Part shown: piece after piece, positions 8,657 through 17,885 of the stretch | Numbering within the stretch: the first letter of the stretch is position 1 | How the letters are laid out: every line of letters starts with the position of its first letter | From: Ruania albidiflava DSM 18029 | GTDB lineage: Bacteria > Actinomycetota > Actinomycetes > Actinomycetales > Beutenbergiaceae | Reading direction: 5' to 3' | DNA length: 64,000 nucleotides | NCBI RefSeq assembly: GCF_000421225.1 | Contig: NZ_ATWL01000002.1 | Span: 186,001-250,000, forward strand | Notes under the pieces: generated by a model | Databases searched by the model: none | What the model was told of the DNA's origin: nothing | What the model saw: only the letters and a program-made list of their open reading frames with translations | Position numbers and translations under genes: made by a program

Positions 8657-11221
8657 TCAGGCGCGGTCGCGGGCCTGGGCGGCCAGCGCCCGGCGGGCGG
8701 TGTCCCGCGCTTCGACCACCAGCCGGCGCAACGCGGGCAGCCGGTCTCCCAGCCCGTCGAGGAACTCGTCGGTGCGGCCCAGCACGTCCAGGTGGCTAGC
8801 GTCGATGTCCGCGAGCTTCGCTGGGTACAGGCCGATCACGATGTTCTGTGCCATCTCGTTGGTCCGCTCGGTCCACACTCGTTCGATGGAGCGGAAGTAG
8901 CGCTCGGCGAACGGTGCGAGCAGAGCCCGGTCTCGAGCGCGGCCGAAACCGCTGATCACGGCGGCTTGCACGGCGTTCGGCAGGTCGTCGGCCTCGACCA
9001 CCGACGCCCACACTGCCTCCTTCGCCTCCGCGGTGGGGATCGATGCCCGTGCGGTGGCGGCGGCACGCTGACCGGTGGCGGTGGCATCCCGGTCGAGCTC
9101 GGCTGCGATCTCCTCCTCACCGGCAGCGCCCGCGGCGACCAGACCGGTGAGCAGGTCCCAGCGCAGGTCGGTGTCCACCGTCAGCCCCGGCAACGTCTCC
9201 TCGCCGGCGAGCAGTGCGGCAAGGGCCGTCGTGTGCGCTGCAGTGCTGGCGCGCCCGGCGAACGCCCGGACCAGCTGGAGCTGGCTGTCCGAGCCGGCCT
9301 CGGCAGCTCGGGCCAGCGCCCAGAGCCGGTCGGCGACCTCCACGGCCACCGCGTCTCGCCGTGCCGGGTCGGTGTAGAAGTCCACTGCGGTCGCCAGCTG
9401 GCGCAGCAGCACGAGCGTCGTGGTGGAGTCGGTCTCCGCACCGAGGTTGGCCAGCAACAGGTCCAGGTAGCGGTGCGCCGGCCACTCGCCGTCTCGCGTC
9501 ATGTCCCAGGCGGCGGCCCAGACCAAGGACCGAGGCAGCGACTCGGTGAACGCGGCCAGGTGGTCAGTGGCTACCTGCAGCGAGCCCTCGTCCAGCCGGA
9601 TCTTCGCGTAGGCGAGGTCGTCGTCGTTCACCAGGATCAGCTGCGGTCGGGTCAGACCCACCAGCTCGGGCACGGGGGTGGCCGGTCCGTCGATGTCCAG
9701 CTCCACCCGGTGGGTACGCACCAGCGCCCCGGTGGCGTCCATGTCGTAACCACCGACGGCGACGCGGTGCGGGCGCAGCACCGGGTGAGACCCTGGCGCC
9801 TCCTGTGCGATCACGAACGAGGTGATCCGCCCCGTGGCGTCCGTCTGCACCTCCGGGCGCAGCGTGGTCACCCCCGCCTCCTGCAACCACACCCGAGACC
9901 ACGTGCTCAGGTCCCGCCCGCTGGTGGCCTCCAGCTCCACGAGCAGGTCCTCGAGCTCGGTGTTGCCGAAGGCGTGCTTGCGGAAGTAGGCCGCGACCCC
10001 GGCGAGGAAGCTCTCCTTGCCCACCCAGGCCACGAGCTGCTTGAGGACTGAGGCGCCCTTGGCGTAGGTGATGCCGTCGAAGTTGACCTCCACGTCCTCG
10101 AGGTCGTTGATCTCGGCGACGATCGGGTGGGTGGAGGGCAGCTGGTCCTGGCGGTAGGCCCAGGACTTCTCCAGCGACGCGAACGTGGTCCAGGCTTCGG
10201 TCCACCGGGTGGCCTCGGCGGTGGCGAGGGTGGAGGCGTACTCGGCGAACGACTCGTTCAGCCACAGGTCGTTCCACCAGCGCATCGTCACCAGGTCGCC
10301 GAACCACATGTGCGCCAGCTCGTGCAGGATCGTCACCGCCCGGCGCTCCACGGTGGCCTCCGGGGCCTTGGAGCGGAACACGTAGTGCTCCACGAACGTC
10401 ACGCAGCCGGCGTTCTCCATCGCCCCAGCGTTGAACTCCGGCACGAACAGCTGGTCGTACTTCTCGTACGGGTACGCCAGGTCGAACGCCTCCTCGTAGA
10501 AGGCGAACCCGGCGCGGGTGATGTCCATGATGTTCTCCGCATCCAGGTGCTCGGCGAGCGAAGCGCGGCAGAACACGCCGAGATCGATGGTGCGCCCGTC
10601 CCGGGAGGTGAGCTCGCCGTCGACCCGGTGGTACGGGCCAGCCACCAGGGCGGTGACGTAGCACGGCAGCACGGGCGTAGCAGCGAACGACCAGGTCGAG
10701 GTCCGTTCACCAGCCGGCACAGGAGGTGGGGTGGGGGAGTTGGACACCACCTTCCAGTGCGCTGGCGCCGTGACTGTGAAGGAGAACGTGGCCTTGAGGT
10801 CCGGCTGCTCGAACACCGCGAACATCCGCCGGGTGTCGGCCACCTCGAACTGCGAGTAGAGGTAGACCTCGTTGTCGACCGGGTCCACGAACCGGTGCAG
10901 CCCCTCGCCGGTGCGCATGTAGGCGCAGTCAGCAACTACGGTCAGCTCGTTCTCCGCCGCCAGGTCGGTCAGCTGGATGCGGGAGTCGGCGAACACCTCA
11001 GCCACCGGCAGCGAGCGACCGTTGAGCACGACCTCGTGCACCGTTGGAGCGATCAGGTCGATGAAGCTGCTCGCCCCGGGGGTGGCCGTGAACTGGACGG
11101 TGGTGCGCGAGGTGAACGTCTCCTCACCCTGGGTCAGGTCCAGCTCCACCAGGTAGCTGCTGGGCGAGAGCACCTCCGCACGCTCGCGGGCTTCGAGGCG
11201 GGTGAGGTTCTCTCCGGGCAT
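8657..11221 (-). CDS. pepN: Aminopeptidase N (M1 metallopeptidase)
   Basis: An 854-residue zinc aminopeptidase removing N-terminal residues from peptides in the cytoplasm. The exopeptidase GAMENAG motif lies near residue 264 and the zinc site HELAHMWFGDLV at about 300, with the third ligand in LNESFAEY about 20 residues later. The C-terminal ERAP1-like helical domain fills residues 530-854 and contains the family's repeat-like Arg/Ala-rich helices. The ATG at 11221 has AAGGAG upstream; the reading frame is open for another 325 codons upstream, but that part is antisense to two clear genes and was discarded. Its length matches mycobacterial and streptomycete PepN. Confidence 0.95.
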   Translation of the reverse strand: MPGENLTRLEARERAEVLSPSSYLVELDLTQGEETFTSRTTVQFTATPGASSFIDLIAPTVHEVVLNGRSLPVAEVFADSRIQLTDLAAENELTVVADCAYMRTGEGLHRFVDPVDNEVYLYSQFEVADTRRMFAVFEQPDLKATFSFTVTAPAHWKVVSNSPTPPPVPAGERTSTWSFAATPVLPCYVTALVAGPYHRVDGELTSRDGRTIDLGVFCRASLAEHLDAENIMDITRAGFAFYEEAFDLAYPYEKYDQLFVPEFNAGAMENAGCVTFVEHYVFRSKAPEATVERRAVTILHELAHMWFGDLVTMRWWNDLWLNESFAEYASTLATAEATRWTEAWTTFASLEKSWAYRQDQLPSTHPIVAEINDLEDVEVNFDGITYAKGASVLKQLVAWVGKESFLAGVAAYFRKHAFGNTELEDLLVELEATSGRDLSTWSRVWLQEAGVTTLRPEVQTDATGRITSFVIAQEAPGSHPVLRPHRVAVGGYDMDATGALVRTHRVELDIDGPATPVPELVGLTRPQLILVNDDDLAYAKIRLDEGSLQVATDHLAAFTESLPRSLVWAAAWDMTRDGEWPAHRYLDLLLANLGAETDSTTTLVLLRQLATAVDFYTDPARRDAVAVEVADRLWALARAAEAGSDSQLQLVRAFAGRASTAAHTTALAALLAGEETLPGLTVDTDLRWDLLTGLVAAGAAGEEEIAAELDRDATATGQRAAATARASIPTAEAKEAVWASVVEADDLPNAVQAAVISGFGRARDRALLAPFAERYFRSIERVWTERTNEMAQNIVIGLYPAKLADIDASHLDVLGRTDEFLDGLGDRLPALRRLVVEARDTARRALAAQARDRA

Positions 11222-11344
11222 GGCACTGCTCCTTCGTCGACGCCGATCGCGGGTCATCGTCTGTGGCCGGCCGGTGGGCCGGCACCGATCCTCCCACGTC
11301 CGGCCGGCGGGGCCCGACCTGGAACGTGCTGCGTGCGGTGACCG

Positions 11345-11350
11345 TAGGGT
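11345..11350 (+). promoter_or_regulatory. Leaderless promoter -10 box of cupin gene
   Basis: TAGGGT lies 6 bases before the ATG at 11357, giving a transcript that starts at or next to the initiation codon. Confidence 0.5.
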
Positions 11351-11356
11351 AGGAAC

Positions 11357-11689
11357 ATGCTCGATCAGCGATGGGTGTTCCGCGACGATGTCCAGGCCGA
11401 GCCCGCCGGAGAGGGGGTCACCCGGCGGGTGCTCGCCTATGACAAGGACGTGATGTGCGTGGAGAACACCTTCGAGACCGGAGCGACCGGCCCGTTGCAC
11501 CACCATCCGCACACGCAGATCACCTACGTGGTCAGCGGTGTGTTCGAGTTCGAGATCGACGGTGTGGTCAAGACGGTGCGTGCCGGAGACTCGATGCTGA
11601 AGGCGAGCAACGTCGAGCACGGCTGCGTCTGCCGCGAGGCAGGGGTGCTGCTCGACCTGTTCACGCCGATGCGTGCGGACTTCGTCTGA
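11357..11689 (+). CDS. Cupin-domain protein
   Basis: A 110-residue single-domain cupin. The first cupin motif, GPLHHHPHTQITYVVSGVFEFEIDG, supplies the metal ligands (three His and a Gln/Glu position), and VRAGDSMLKASNVEHGCVC supplies the second His. Such small cupins bind a metal or small ligand in the cytoplasm; the exact substrate, often a sugar or a dioxygenase-type substrate, cannot be told. It starts from a leaderless promoter and is followed 57 bases later by the nitroreductase gene, so they may share a transcript. Confidence 0.85.
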   Translation: MLDQRWVFRDDVQAEPAGEGVTRRVLAYDKDVMCVENTFETGATGPLHHHPHTQITYVVSGVFEFEIDGVVKTVRAGDSMLKASNVEHGCVCREAGVLLDLFTPMRADFV

Positions 11690-11746
11690 GCCGTGACCAG
11701 CCGCGCACGACCCAGCCCACCAGCCCGAGAACAAGGAGCCGCAGAA

Positions 11747-12400
11747 GTGACGACACACACCGAGATCCCGGACACCGGCACCGAGGAGCAGACCACTGAT
11801 GTGGCCGACTTCTGGTTCGACCCCGCCTGCCCCTGGGCGTGGATGACCTCCCGGTGGATCACCGAGGTGGAGAAGGTCCGGGACATCACCGTGCGCTGGC
11901 ACATCATGAGCCTGACCGTCCTGAACGAGGACCGGGACAACCTCGATCCCGGCTACCGGGAGATGCTGGGCAAGTCGATGGGGCCGGTCCGGGTGATCAA
12001 CGCCGCCCGGGAGCTGCACGGTCAGCAGTGGGTCAAGCCGATGTACGACGCCATCGGAACCCGGTTCCACCCCGAGGGCCGCAACGACGACCGGCACCAG
12101 GTGCTGGTGGAAGCGCTCGCCGAGGTCGGTCTGCCGGCGGAGCTGATCCGCTATGCCGACACCGACGAGCTGGACGACTCCCTCCGCGAGTCGCACCAGG
12201 CGGGCATCTCCCTGGTCGGAGAAGACGTCGGCACCCCGGTGGTGGCGTTCAACGGCACCGCGTTCTTCGGTCCCGTGATCACCCCGGCCCCGAAGGGGGA
12301 GGACGCCGGTCGCCTCTGGGACGCAGTGGTGGCGGCGGCCGCCTACCCCGGCTTCTACGAGCTCAAACGCACCCGTACCCAGGGCCCGATCTTCGACTGA
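11747..12400 (+). CDS. DsbA-fold mycothiol-dependent nitroreductase (Rv2466c-like)
   Basis: A 217-residue thioredoxin/DsbA-fold oxidoreductase of the mycobacterial Rv2466c family, which uses mycothiol to reduce nitro compounds and disulfides. Residues 25-40, DFWFDPACPWAWMTSR, hold the active-site Cys-Pro-Trp motif, but the second position of a CxxC is Ala, leaving a single catalytic Cys. The GTPVVAFNGTAFFGPVI strand with the cis-Pro follows near residue 163. The GTG start at 11747 is preceded by AAGGAGCC. The family marks a mycothiol-producing actinobacterium. I am confident of the family, less of the natural substrate. Confidence 0.88.
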   Translation: MTTHTEIPDTGTEEQTTDVADFWFDPACPWAWMTSRWITEVEKVRDITVRWHIMSLTVLNEDRDNLDPGYREMLGKSMGPVRVINAARELHGQQWVKPMYDAIGTRFHPEGRNDDRHQVLVEALAEVGLPAELIRYADTDELDDSLRESHQAGISLVGEDVGTPVVAFNGTAFFGPVITPAPKGEDAGRLWDAVVAAAAYPGFYELKRTRTQGPIFD

Positions 12401-12415
12401 CTGCTGCGGGCCGGG

Positions 12416-13369
12416 TCAGCCGCTCTGCAGCGCCTTGGCGACGGTGACCAACCGGGTCACCCGGTCGCGGTCGACCACGTCCGGTTCCAGCTCCCAGAGC
12501 GCATCGCGAGCCAGCCGCACCAGCGTCAGCGCACGCGCCCGCTCGGCGGCGACCCCGGTCACATCGGCCAGGGTCGCCAGCCGGGTACGCACTGCGCGAC
12601 GCACACTGGTCGCCCGCTCCACGGCCGGCCAAGCCTCCAGCAGCGCAGGTTCGAACGCCCACCCAGGCTCTGCGGCCAGCGGCTGGGGGTCGATCGCCAC
12701 CCACTCGCCGGGATCTGGTCGCCAGAGCACGTTGGCGTGGTGCAGGTCGCTGTGGATGAGCCGGGAGTCCAGGCCATCCTCACCGAGCAGGTCACGGGTC
12801 AGCGACCGGGCCTGCTCCAGCATCCGCCGAGGAAAGTCGACGGTGGGCCCGGCCAGGACGTGCCCGAGATCTGCGAGCAGCCGGCGCAGGTGCTGGCTCA
12901 GTGGCGGCGCCCACGGCGGCGCCGGCTGGTCCAGGGCCTGCACCAGGACACCTAGCTCCTCGGTGGCGGTCAGCTCGCCAAGTGCAGAACCGAGCGCCTC
13001 GTTCGCCAGCGTCCGCTCGGGATCCAAGCGCTCCAGCAGCAGCGCCCACCGGGACGGGTCCGCGGCGAGCAGCCGGACAGCCCCGCACCCGGCCCATGCG
13101 CGCAGCGCGCGATGCTCCTCCCGGCCCCCTGGGTGCGGCCAGACGATCTTCAGCACTGCCGCACGGCGCGGTGACCGCACGGGGAGCACCAGTGCGGAGA
13201 ACCCGTGCCGAGCTGGTCCGTCGATCTGCAGATCCCAGTCCCGCAGCATCCCGGCCACCCGTGCGGGCAGCTCGTCGAGCCACTGCGCACCCGTGGGCAT
13301 ACCTGGCTCGGGGACGTGCCCAGAGACGAGGCGGACCAGCCCAGCAGGGATGTCGAGGTGGTCAGGCAC
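12416..13369 (-). CDS. Aminoglycoside/hydroxyurea antibiotic resistance kinase family protein
   Basis: A 317-residue protein-kinase-fold phosphotransferase of the streptomycin-6-phosphotransferase (APH(6)) family. The catalytic loop is LIHSDLHHANVLW (His-x-Asp-x(4)-Asn, about residue 213), followed by VAIDPQPLAAEPGWAFEPALL with the metal-binding Asp. The N-terminal half has the ATP-binding strands with Lys in VLKIVWPHP. Members phosphorylate streptomycin or hydroxyurea, but most chromosomal ones have no proven substrate, and nothing beside it suggests resistance. It starts at GTG 13369, with TAGGCA 6 bases upstream as a possible leaderless box, and is convergent with the nitroreductase gene. 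Confidence 0.85.
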   Translation of the reverse strand: MPDHLDIPAGLVRLVSGHVPEPGMPTGAQWLDELPARVAGMLRDWDLQIDGPARHGFSALVLPVRSPRRAAVLKIVWPHPGGREEHRALRAWAGCGAVRLLAADPSRWALLLERLDPERTLANEALGSALGELTATEELGVLVQALDQPAPPWAPPLSQHLRRLLADLGHVLAGPTVDFPRRMLEQARSLTRDLLGEDGLDSRLIHSDLHHANVLWRPDPGEWVAIDPQPLAAEPGWAFEPALLEAWPAVERATSVRRAVRTRLATLADVTGVAAERARALTLVRLARDALWELEPDVVDRDRVTRLVTVAKALQSG

Positions 13370-13457
13370 GTGACCTGCCTACCACGTGCGCCTGCACCGA
13401 GGGCTAGGGCCGCTACCGTTAGAGTGTCTTGCTGGTTCGGTCCAGAGCGGAGGAGAG

Positions 13458-14036
13458 ATGGCCAAGCGCGGCGCAGTGGGTCCTGCGGCGATCACCCTGA
13501 TCGTCCTGGACGTGCTGCTGATCGCTGCCCTGGTCGTGATCATGGCCACCTGGCCGGACGTCACCAGCAACCAGGGCACTGCGGCGAGCACCACCGGTAC
13601 CGGCGCGACCGGCGCACCGGAGGACGGCGGTGCTGGCGATGGTGAGGAGACCACCCAGGCCGAGGCCGTCGAGGTTCCTGACGATGCTCTCGACGTGGCT
13701 GCGTTCACGATGCCGAGCGGCAACATCTGGTGCCAGCTCGGTGACGACAGCACCCAGTGCGTGATCGAGAGCTTCGACTTCTCGCCACCGCCGCTGGACG
13801 GGTGCGGCCAGGACGTGGCCGGACACGTCTGGCAGGTGACGACCGAGCAGGCCGGGCCGGTCTGCCCGGGGGATGCGGTGCCGCAGGCCCCGGACGACGT
13901 CACCGAGCTCGCCTATGGTGATGCGACCACTGTCGGTGACTTCCTCTGCGAGAGCACCAGGGACGGGGTCGTCTGCCGTGCCATCTCCACCGGTCACGGC
14001 TTCGAGATCGCACGGAGCGGTACCCGCAGCTTCTGA
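13458..14036 (+). CDS. Membrane-anchored DUF6636 protein
   Basis: A 192-residue protein with a single N-terminal transmembrane helix (residues 10-32), a Thr/Gly/Ala/Glu-rich low-complexity linker (about 38-75), and an extracytoplasmic domain with six cysteines. The domain opens with FTMPSGNIWCQL and ends with GHGFEIARSGTRSF, the pattern of the DUF6636 family, whose function is unknown. Paired Cys spacing suggests disulfides outside the cell. The ATG at 13458 has GGAGGAGA directly upstream. It precedes the rhodanese-like gene by 113 bases. Confidence 0.8.
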   Translation: MAKRGAVGPAAITLIVLDVLLIAALVVIMATWPDVTSNQGTAASTTGTGATGAPEDGGAGDGEETTQAEAVEVPDDALDVAAFTMPSGNIWCQLGDDSTQCVIESFDFSPPPLDGCGQDVAGHVWQVTTEQAGPVCPGDAVPQAPDDVTELAYGDATTVGDFLCESTRDGVVCRAISTGHGFEIARSGTRSF

Positions 14037-14149
14037 CCGGTGCCCAGCAGGTGAGACGCTCGCTGGCACTGTCCGGGAGGACGGTCCGGGCTGCTGTGAT
14101 GGTCGTACGCACCCGCACCGGGCGGGTACCAGCACAGAGCGAGCACACC

Positions 14150-14551
14150 ATGACCCTCACCACCGGCACCACCTGGGACCTTGTCCTCAGTGCGCCGACC
14201 CGGCGCCACCAGAGGCGGACCGACGGATGTGGGACGAGCCCGCGGGCGCTCTACCAGGAGCTGCTCTACGACCGCGCCCAGGTGCTCGACCTGCGTACCG
14301 ACGTCGAGCGCGCCGCCGGCACGCTGCACCCGGACCTGCCGGTCCACCAGGTGTCGCCGGCGGGCCTGGTCGCGCACCTGGTGAACACCACCACGCTGGT
14401 GCCGGTCGTGCTGCTCAGCCAGGACGGTAGCGCCGCCGCGACTGCGGCGCGCGAGCTGCGCCGGCTCGGTCTGGCCCGGGTGGGCCACGCCATCGGTGGC
14501 TACCAGGCGTGGGCCGAGGCCGGGTTGCCGGTCCTCGGCCGCATCCCCTGA
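14150..14551 (+). CDS. Rhodanese-like protein without the catalytic cysteine
   Basis: A 133-residue single rhodanese domain. The fold is visible in AQVLDLRTDVERAAGTL, VPVVLLSQDGSAAATAARELRRLGLARVGHAIGGYQAWAEAGLPV. In active sulfurtransferases the loop after the VVVL strand begins with Cys; here the residue is Ser (LLSQDG), so sulfur transfer is unlikely and the domain may bind or regulate instead. The ATG at 14150 lacks a clear ribosome site. It converges with pepO, four bases separating the stops. Confidence 0.78.
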   Translation: MTLTTGTTWDLVLSAPTRRHQRRTDGCGTSPRALYQELLYDRAQVLDLRTDVERAAGTLHPDLPVHQVSPAGLVAHLVNTTTLVPVVLLSQDGSAAATAARELRRLGLARVGHAIGGYQAWAEAGLPVLGRIP

Positions 14552-14555
14552 GCCG

Positions 14556-16610
14556 TCACCAGATCTGCACCCGTTCCTCCGGCGGCAGGTAGAGTCCGTC
14601 GCCCGGCTGCACGTCGAACGCCGTGTGGAACTCGTCCAGGTTCCGCACGACGGCGTTGCACCGGATCTCGTCGGGTGCGTGCGGGTCGATCGCCAACAGA
14701 CGCAGCACCTCCTCGTCCCGAGCCTTGGTACGCCACGCACGTGCCCAGGCCACGAACAACCGCTGCATGTCGGTCAGACCGTCGATAGTCTCACCGGTGC
14801 TGCGGCCCTGGCGAGCGAGAGCGATCCGGTAGGCCTTGACGGCGATACCCAGACCACCGACGTCACCGATGTTCTCACCGACGGTGAGCGCGCCGTTGAC
14901 GTGCTGGGCGCCGTCGAGCTGGCTCGGGGAGAGCTGGTCGTACTGGGCGATGAGCGCCTGCGTGCGTTTGTCGAACTCGGCCCGGTCGGCCTCGGTCCAC
15001 CAGTTGTGCAGACGCCCCTCACCGTCGTACCGGCTGCCCTGGTCGTCGAAGCCGTGCCCGATCTCATGGCCGATCACGGCACCGATCGCACCGTAGTTGG
15101 TGGCATCGTCGGCGTCGATGTCGAAGAACGGCGGCTGCAGGATCGCCGCAGGGAAGACGATCTCGTTCATCGTGGGGTTGTAGTAGGCGTTGACCGTCTG
15201 CGGCGTCATGAACCACTCGCCGCGGTCGATCGGACCACCGAGCTTGCCCAGCTCGTAGTCGCTCTCGAACGCATAGGCGGCACGCACGTTGCCGACCAGG
15301 TCGTCAGCGGTGACCTGCAACCCGGAGTAGTCCCGCCACCGAGCCGGGTACCCGATCTTCGGGGTGAACGCAGCCAGCTTGGCCAACGCCAGCTCCCGGG
15401 TGGCCGGACTCATCCAGTCCAGCTCGTCGATCGACTGGCGGTAGGCCTCGATCAGGTCGGCCACCAGCACGTCCATCGCGTCCTTGTGCGAGTGCGGGAA
15501 GTGCCGGGAGACGTACAGCTTGCCGACCGCCTCACCGAGCACCCCCTGCACCAGGGCGACGCCCCGCTTCCACCGTTCGCGGATCTGCTGCGCGCCGGTC
15601 AGGGTGCGGCCAGCGAAGTCGAAGTTCTCCGCCACCAGCGCCTCGGTCAGGTAGGGGGCCCGCGCGCGCACCACCCGCCAGGTGAGCCACAGCTTCCAGT
15701 CCGCCAGGTCGCGCTCGGCCCACAAGCGGGCGAAGCCGGCCACGAACTCAGGCTGGCGCACCACGGTCTCCGCCAGCGCTTCGGCGTCACCGAGCGCCGT
15801 GCCCCAGGCTGACCAGTCGAAACCAGGGGCAAGGTCCCGCAGCTCAGCGAGCGTCATCGGGTTGTGCGTGGCCTGGGCGTCCCGGGTACGCACATTGTCC
15901 CAGTGGTGGCCCGCCAGGGCTGTCTCCAGCGCCACGACCCGATCAGCAGCCGTGGCCGCCTCGTCCGGGTCCACTGCCCCGGCCAGGGCGAGCATCCGGG
16001 CCACGTGGCCGGGATAGGCGGCGCGGATACCAGCGTGCGTCTCATCACGGTAGTAGGCCTCGTCGGGCATGCCGAGACCGGACTGCTCCAGGTACACCCG
16101 GTACCGGGTCGGGTCGGCAGCGTCGACGTCCACGAACGGTGCGAGAGCACCGCCGACGCCGGCGCGCTGCAACGCACCCAGCACTGCGGCGAGCTCGGCG
16201 CGGTCGTCGGCTGCCTGCACCAGCGCGAGCTCAGGCTGCAGGGGCTCGGTGCCGCGAGCCTCGATCGCCTCAGTGTCCATGAACGAGGCGTACACAGCGG
16301 CGATCTTCGCCGCTTCCTCGCCCGCCGGGTCGCCAGCCGGCACGTCGCTCGCCTCGATGATCAGCTCGCGCACGTCGCGCTCAGACTGGTCGCGCAACTG
16401 GTGGAAGGTACCGTCGCGGCCCCGGTCAGCGGGGATCTCGTGGGTGGCGAGCCAGGTGCCGTTCACATACCGGAACAGGTCGTCCTGGGGCCGCACGGTG
16501 GTGTCCATGGCGGCCTGGTCAGCAGCGACCCGCTCGGCGTGGGTGAGCCTGCCGGTCGCGTCGGTGTGCGTCGGATCGCCGCTGGTGGCGGCGGTGGTCT
16601 CGGTGCTCAT
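14556..16610 (-). CDS. pepO: M13 family zinc endopeptidase (neprilysin-like)
   Basis: A 684-residue M13 metallopeptidase that cuts small peptides. The zinc site is VIGHEIGHGFDDQGSRYDG near residue 517, the third ligand lies in TVGENIGDVGGLGIA, and the substrate-binding NAYYNPTMNEIVFPAAILQPPFF lies between, all hallmark M13 motifs; the conserved C-terminal Trp is the last residue. There is no signal peptide or membrane helix, so unlike animal neprilysins it is probably cytoplasmic, as in other actinobacteria. A TATGTT box 6 bases before the ATG at 16610 points to leaderless transcription. Confidence 0.94.
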   Translation of the reverse strand: MSTETTAATSGDPTHTDATGRLTHAERVAADQAAMDTTVRPQDDLFRYVNGTWLATHEIPADRGRDGTFHQLRDQSERDVRELIIEASDVPAGDPAGEEAAKIAAVYASFMDTEAIEARGTEPLQPELALVQAADDRAELAAVLGALQRAGVGGALAPFVDVDAADPTRYRVYLEQSGLGMPDEAYYRDETHAGIRAAYPGHVARMLALAGAVDPDEAATAADRVVALETALAGHHWDNVRTRDAQATHNPMTLAELRDLAPGFDWSAWGTALGDAEALAETVVRQPEFVAGFARLWAERDLADWKLWLTWRVVRARAPYLTEALVAENFDFAGRTLTGAQQIRERWKRGVALVQGVLGEAVGKLYVSRHFPHSHKDAMDVLVADLIEAYRQSIDELDWMSPATRELALAKLAAFTPKIGYPARWRDYSGLQVTADDLVGNVRAAYAFESDYELGKLGGPIDRGEWFMTPQTVNAYYNPTMNEIVFPAAILQPPFFDIDADDATNYGAIGAVIGHEIGHGFDDQGSRYDGEGRLHNWWTEADRAEFDKRTQALIAQYDQLSPSQLDGAQHVNGALTVGENIGDVGGLGIAVKAYRIALARQGRSTGETIDGLTDMQRLFVAWARAWRTKARDEEVLRLLAIDPHAPDEIRCNAVVRNLDEFHTAFDVQPGDGLYLPPEERVQIW

Positions 16611-16616
16611 CCTCTG

Positions 16617-16622
16617 AACATA
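16617..16622 (-). promoter_or_regulatory. Leaderless promoter -10 box of pepO
   Basis: TATGTT on the minus strand with a 6-base spacer to the ATG at 16610. Confidence 0.45.
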
Positions 16623-16690
16623 CCCAAGCCGGTGCAGGGTGTGACCACATGGTGCGCGGGCCGGGCCGCGCCGTGGGGCAGAATGTCGGC

Positions 16691-17140
16691 ATGCGCATCC
16701 ACATCGCTGCCGACCATGCTGGGTTCGAGCTGAAGGCCACCCTGATCGAGCACCTGCGCGCCGCGGGGCACGAGGTCACCGACCACGGCGCGCTGGACTA
16801 CGACCCGCAGGACGACTATCCGCCGGTGTGCTTCGCCGCCGGGGAAGCGGTCGTGGCCGACCCGGGGTCGCTCGGGGTGGTGATCGGTGGCAGCGGAAAC
16901 GGTGAGCAGATCGCCGCGAACAAGGTGCGGGGAGTGCGTGCGGCGCTCGCGTGGAACACGGAGACCGCTCGGCTGGGCCGCCAGCACAACGACGCCAACG
17001 TCGTCGCGATCGGCGCGCGGCAGCACAGCAGCGAGGAAGCGGTAGAGCTGGTGTCGGCGTTCGTGGCCGAACCGTTCTCCGGTGACCCGCGTCACCAGCG
17101 GCGCATCGACCTGGTCAGCGAGTACGAGGCCGGCCGCTGA
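16691..17140 (+). CDS. rpiB: Ribose-5-phosphate isomerase B
   Basis: A 149-residue RpiB interconverting ribose 5-phosphate and ribulose 5-phosphate in the pentose phosphate pathway. MRIHIAADHAGFELK opens the protein; the phosphate loop GVVIGGSGNGEQIAANKVRGVRAAL and HNDANVVAIGARQ are family signatures. As in actinobacterial RpiB, the catalytic Cys of the E. coli enzyme is replaced (Ser in GGSGNG), and a Glu is thought to take its role. The ATG at 16691 is used. The last 26 bases overlap tail-to-tail with the membrane-protein gene on the other strand. Confidence 0.94.
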   Translation: MRIHIAADHAGFELKATLIEHLRAAGHEVTDHGALDYDPQDDYPPVCFAAGEAVVADPGSLGVVIGGSGNGEQIAANKVRGVRAALAWNTETARLGRQHNDANVVAIGARQHSSEEAVELVSAFVAEPFSGDPRHQRRIDLVSEYEAGR

Positions 17141-17864
17141 GCAGCCGGCGGGAGAGCGCGACCAGCGCCACGTGCAGGGGTACCAGCACCACCACCACCA
17201 CCGACAGCTGGTGGCACAACCCCACCCACAGGGCTACCACAGCGGCGGTGGCCACCACGGTCGCCACCTGGGTCCATTCGTCGGCGCGGTCCCGGGTGCG
17301 CACGGCTGCGGCCCGTGCGACCTCCCCGGCGCGGCTCTCGGCACCGAGCAGGTTGCGCAGCCGCAGGGCGCGCACCACGTCGGCAGCAGCCGAGGCGGTC
17401 AGCCATCCGGTCCCGGCCGCGGTGGCCACCATCGCTGCCGCACCGGTACCGATCCCGTCCACCAGCGCCCGTCCGGCGAGTGCCACCAGCAGGGCCGCCA
17501 CCGGAGTCAGCGCTGCACCGGTGAGCACTGAGACGGTGACCAGCCGGCGCGAGCCTGCACCAGCGGCCTGTCCCTGACCGCCCTGCCGGGCAAGGTCCAG
17601 CGACGCCACGAGCAGGCCCGTAGCCGTGGCGAGGGCCCAGGCCAGCACACCGGAGGCGACCAGGGTGAGACCCGCCGTCACCGGTAGCCAGAGAAGCACC
17701 CCGACCACGGTGAGCACGACGAGTCCGGCGCGTAGCCCAGAGACCACCGCAAGGCGCCGACGGTGCCCGAGGACCACGGCGCGCTCGTCGACGTGCTCGT
17801 GGGCGTGCGTGGCCTCGCAGTGCGGGCAGACGTAGGGTTCAGCGGGTGCGGTGGTGTCGGTCAT
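17115..17864 (-). CDS. Hypothetical multi-spanning membrane protein with N-terminal Cys/His motif
   Basis: A 249-residue protein I do not recognise. Residues 10-23 contain CPHCEATHAHEH, a possible metal knuckle. Four to six hydrophobic segments follow (about 42-62, 66-86, 110-132, 137-160, 198-216, 221-240), with a basic C-terminus. The start could be the ATG at 17864 or an in-frame ATG at 17879; neither has a clear ribosome site. It is divergent from the alkyltransferase-like gene 21 bases away and overlaps rpiB at its 3' end by 26 bases. Confidence 0.6.
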   Translation of the reverse strand: MTDTTAPAEPYVCPHCEATHAHEHVDERAVVLGHRRRLAVVSGLRAGLVVLTVVGVLLWLPVTAGLTLVASGVLAWALATATGLLVASLDLARQGGQGQAAGAGSRRLVTVSVLTGAALTPVAALLVALAGRALVDGIGTGAAAMVATAAGTGWLTASAAADVVRALRLRNLLGAESRAGEVARAAAVRTRDRADEWTQVATVVATAAVVALWVGLCHQLSVVVVVLVPLHVALVALSRRLLSGRPRTR

Positions 17865-17885
17865 CTCAGGAGAGATCATAGGCAG

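Noticed and set aside
11222-12196. N-terminal extension of the pepN frame upstream of 11221
   Set aside because: The extra codons are antisense to the cupin and nitroreductase genes; the pepN start at 11221 has a good ribosome site and fits the family length.
12416-13369. A true antibiotic resistance determinant
   Set aside because: The kinase-family protein is chromosomal, in a housekeeping neighbourhood and without mobile context; many such homologues have no resistance role.
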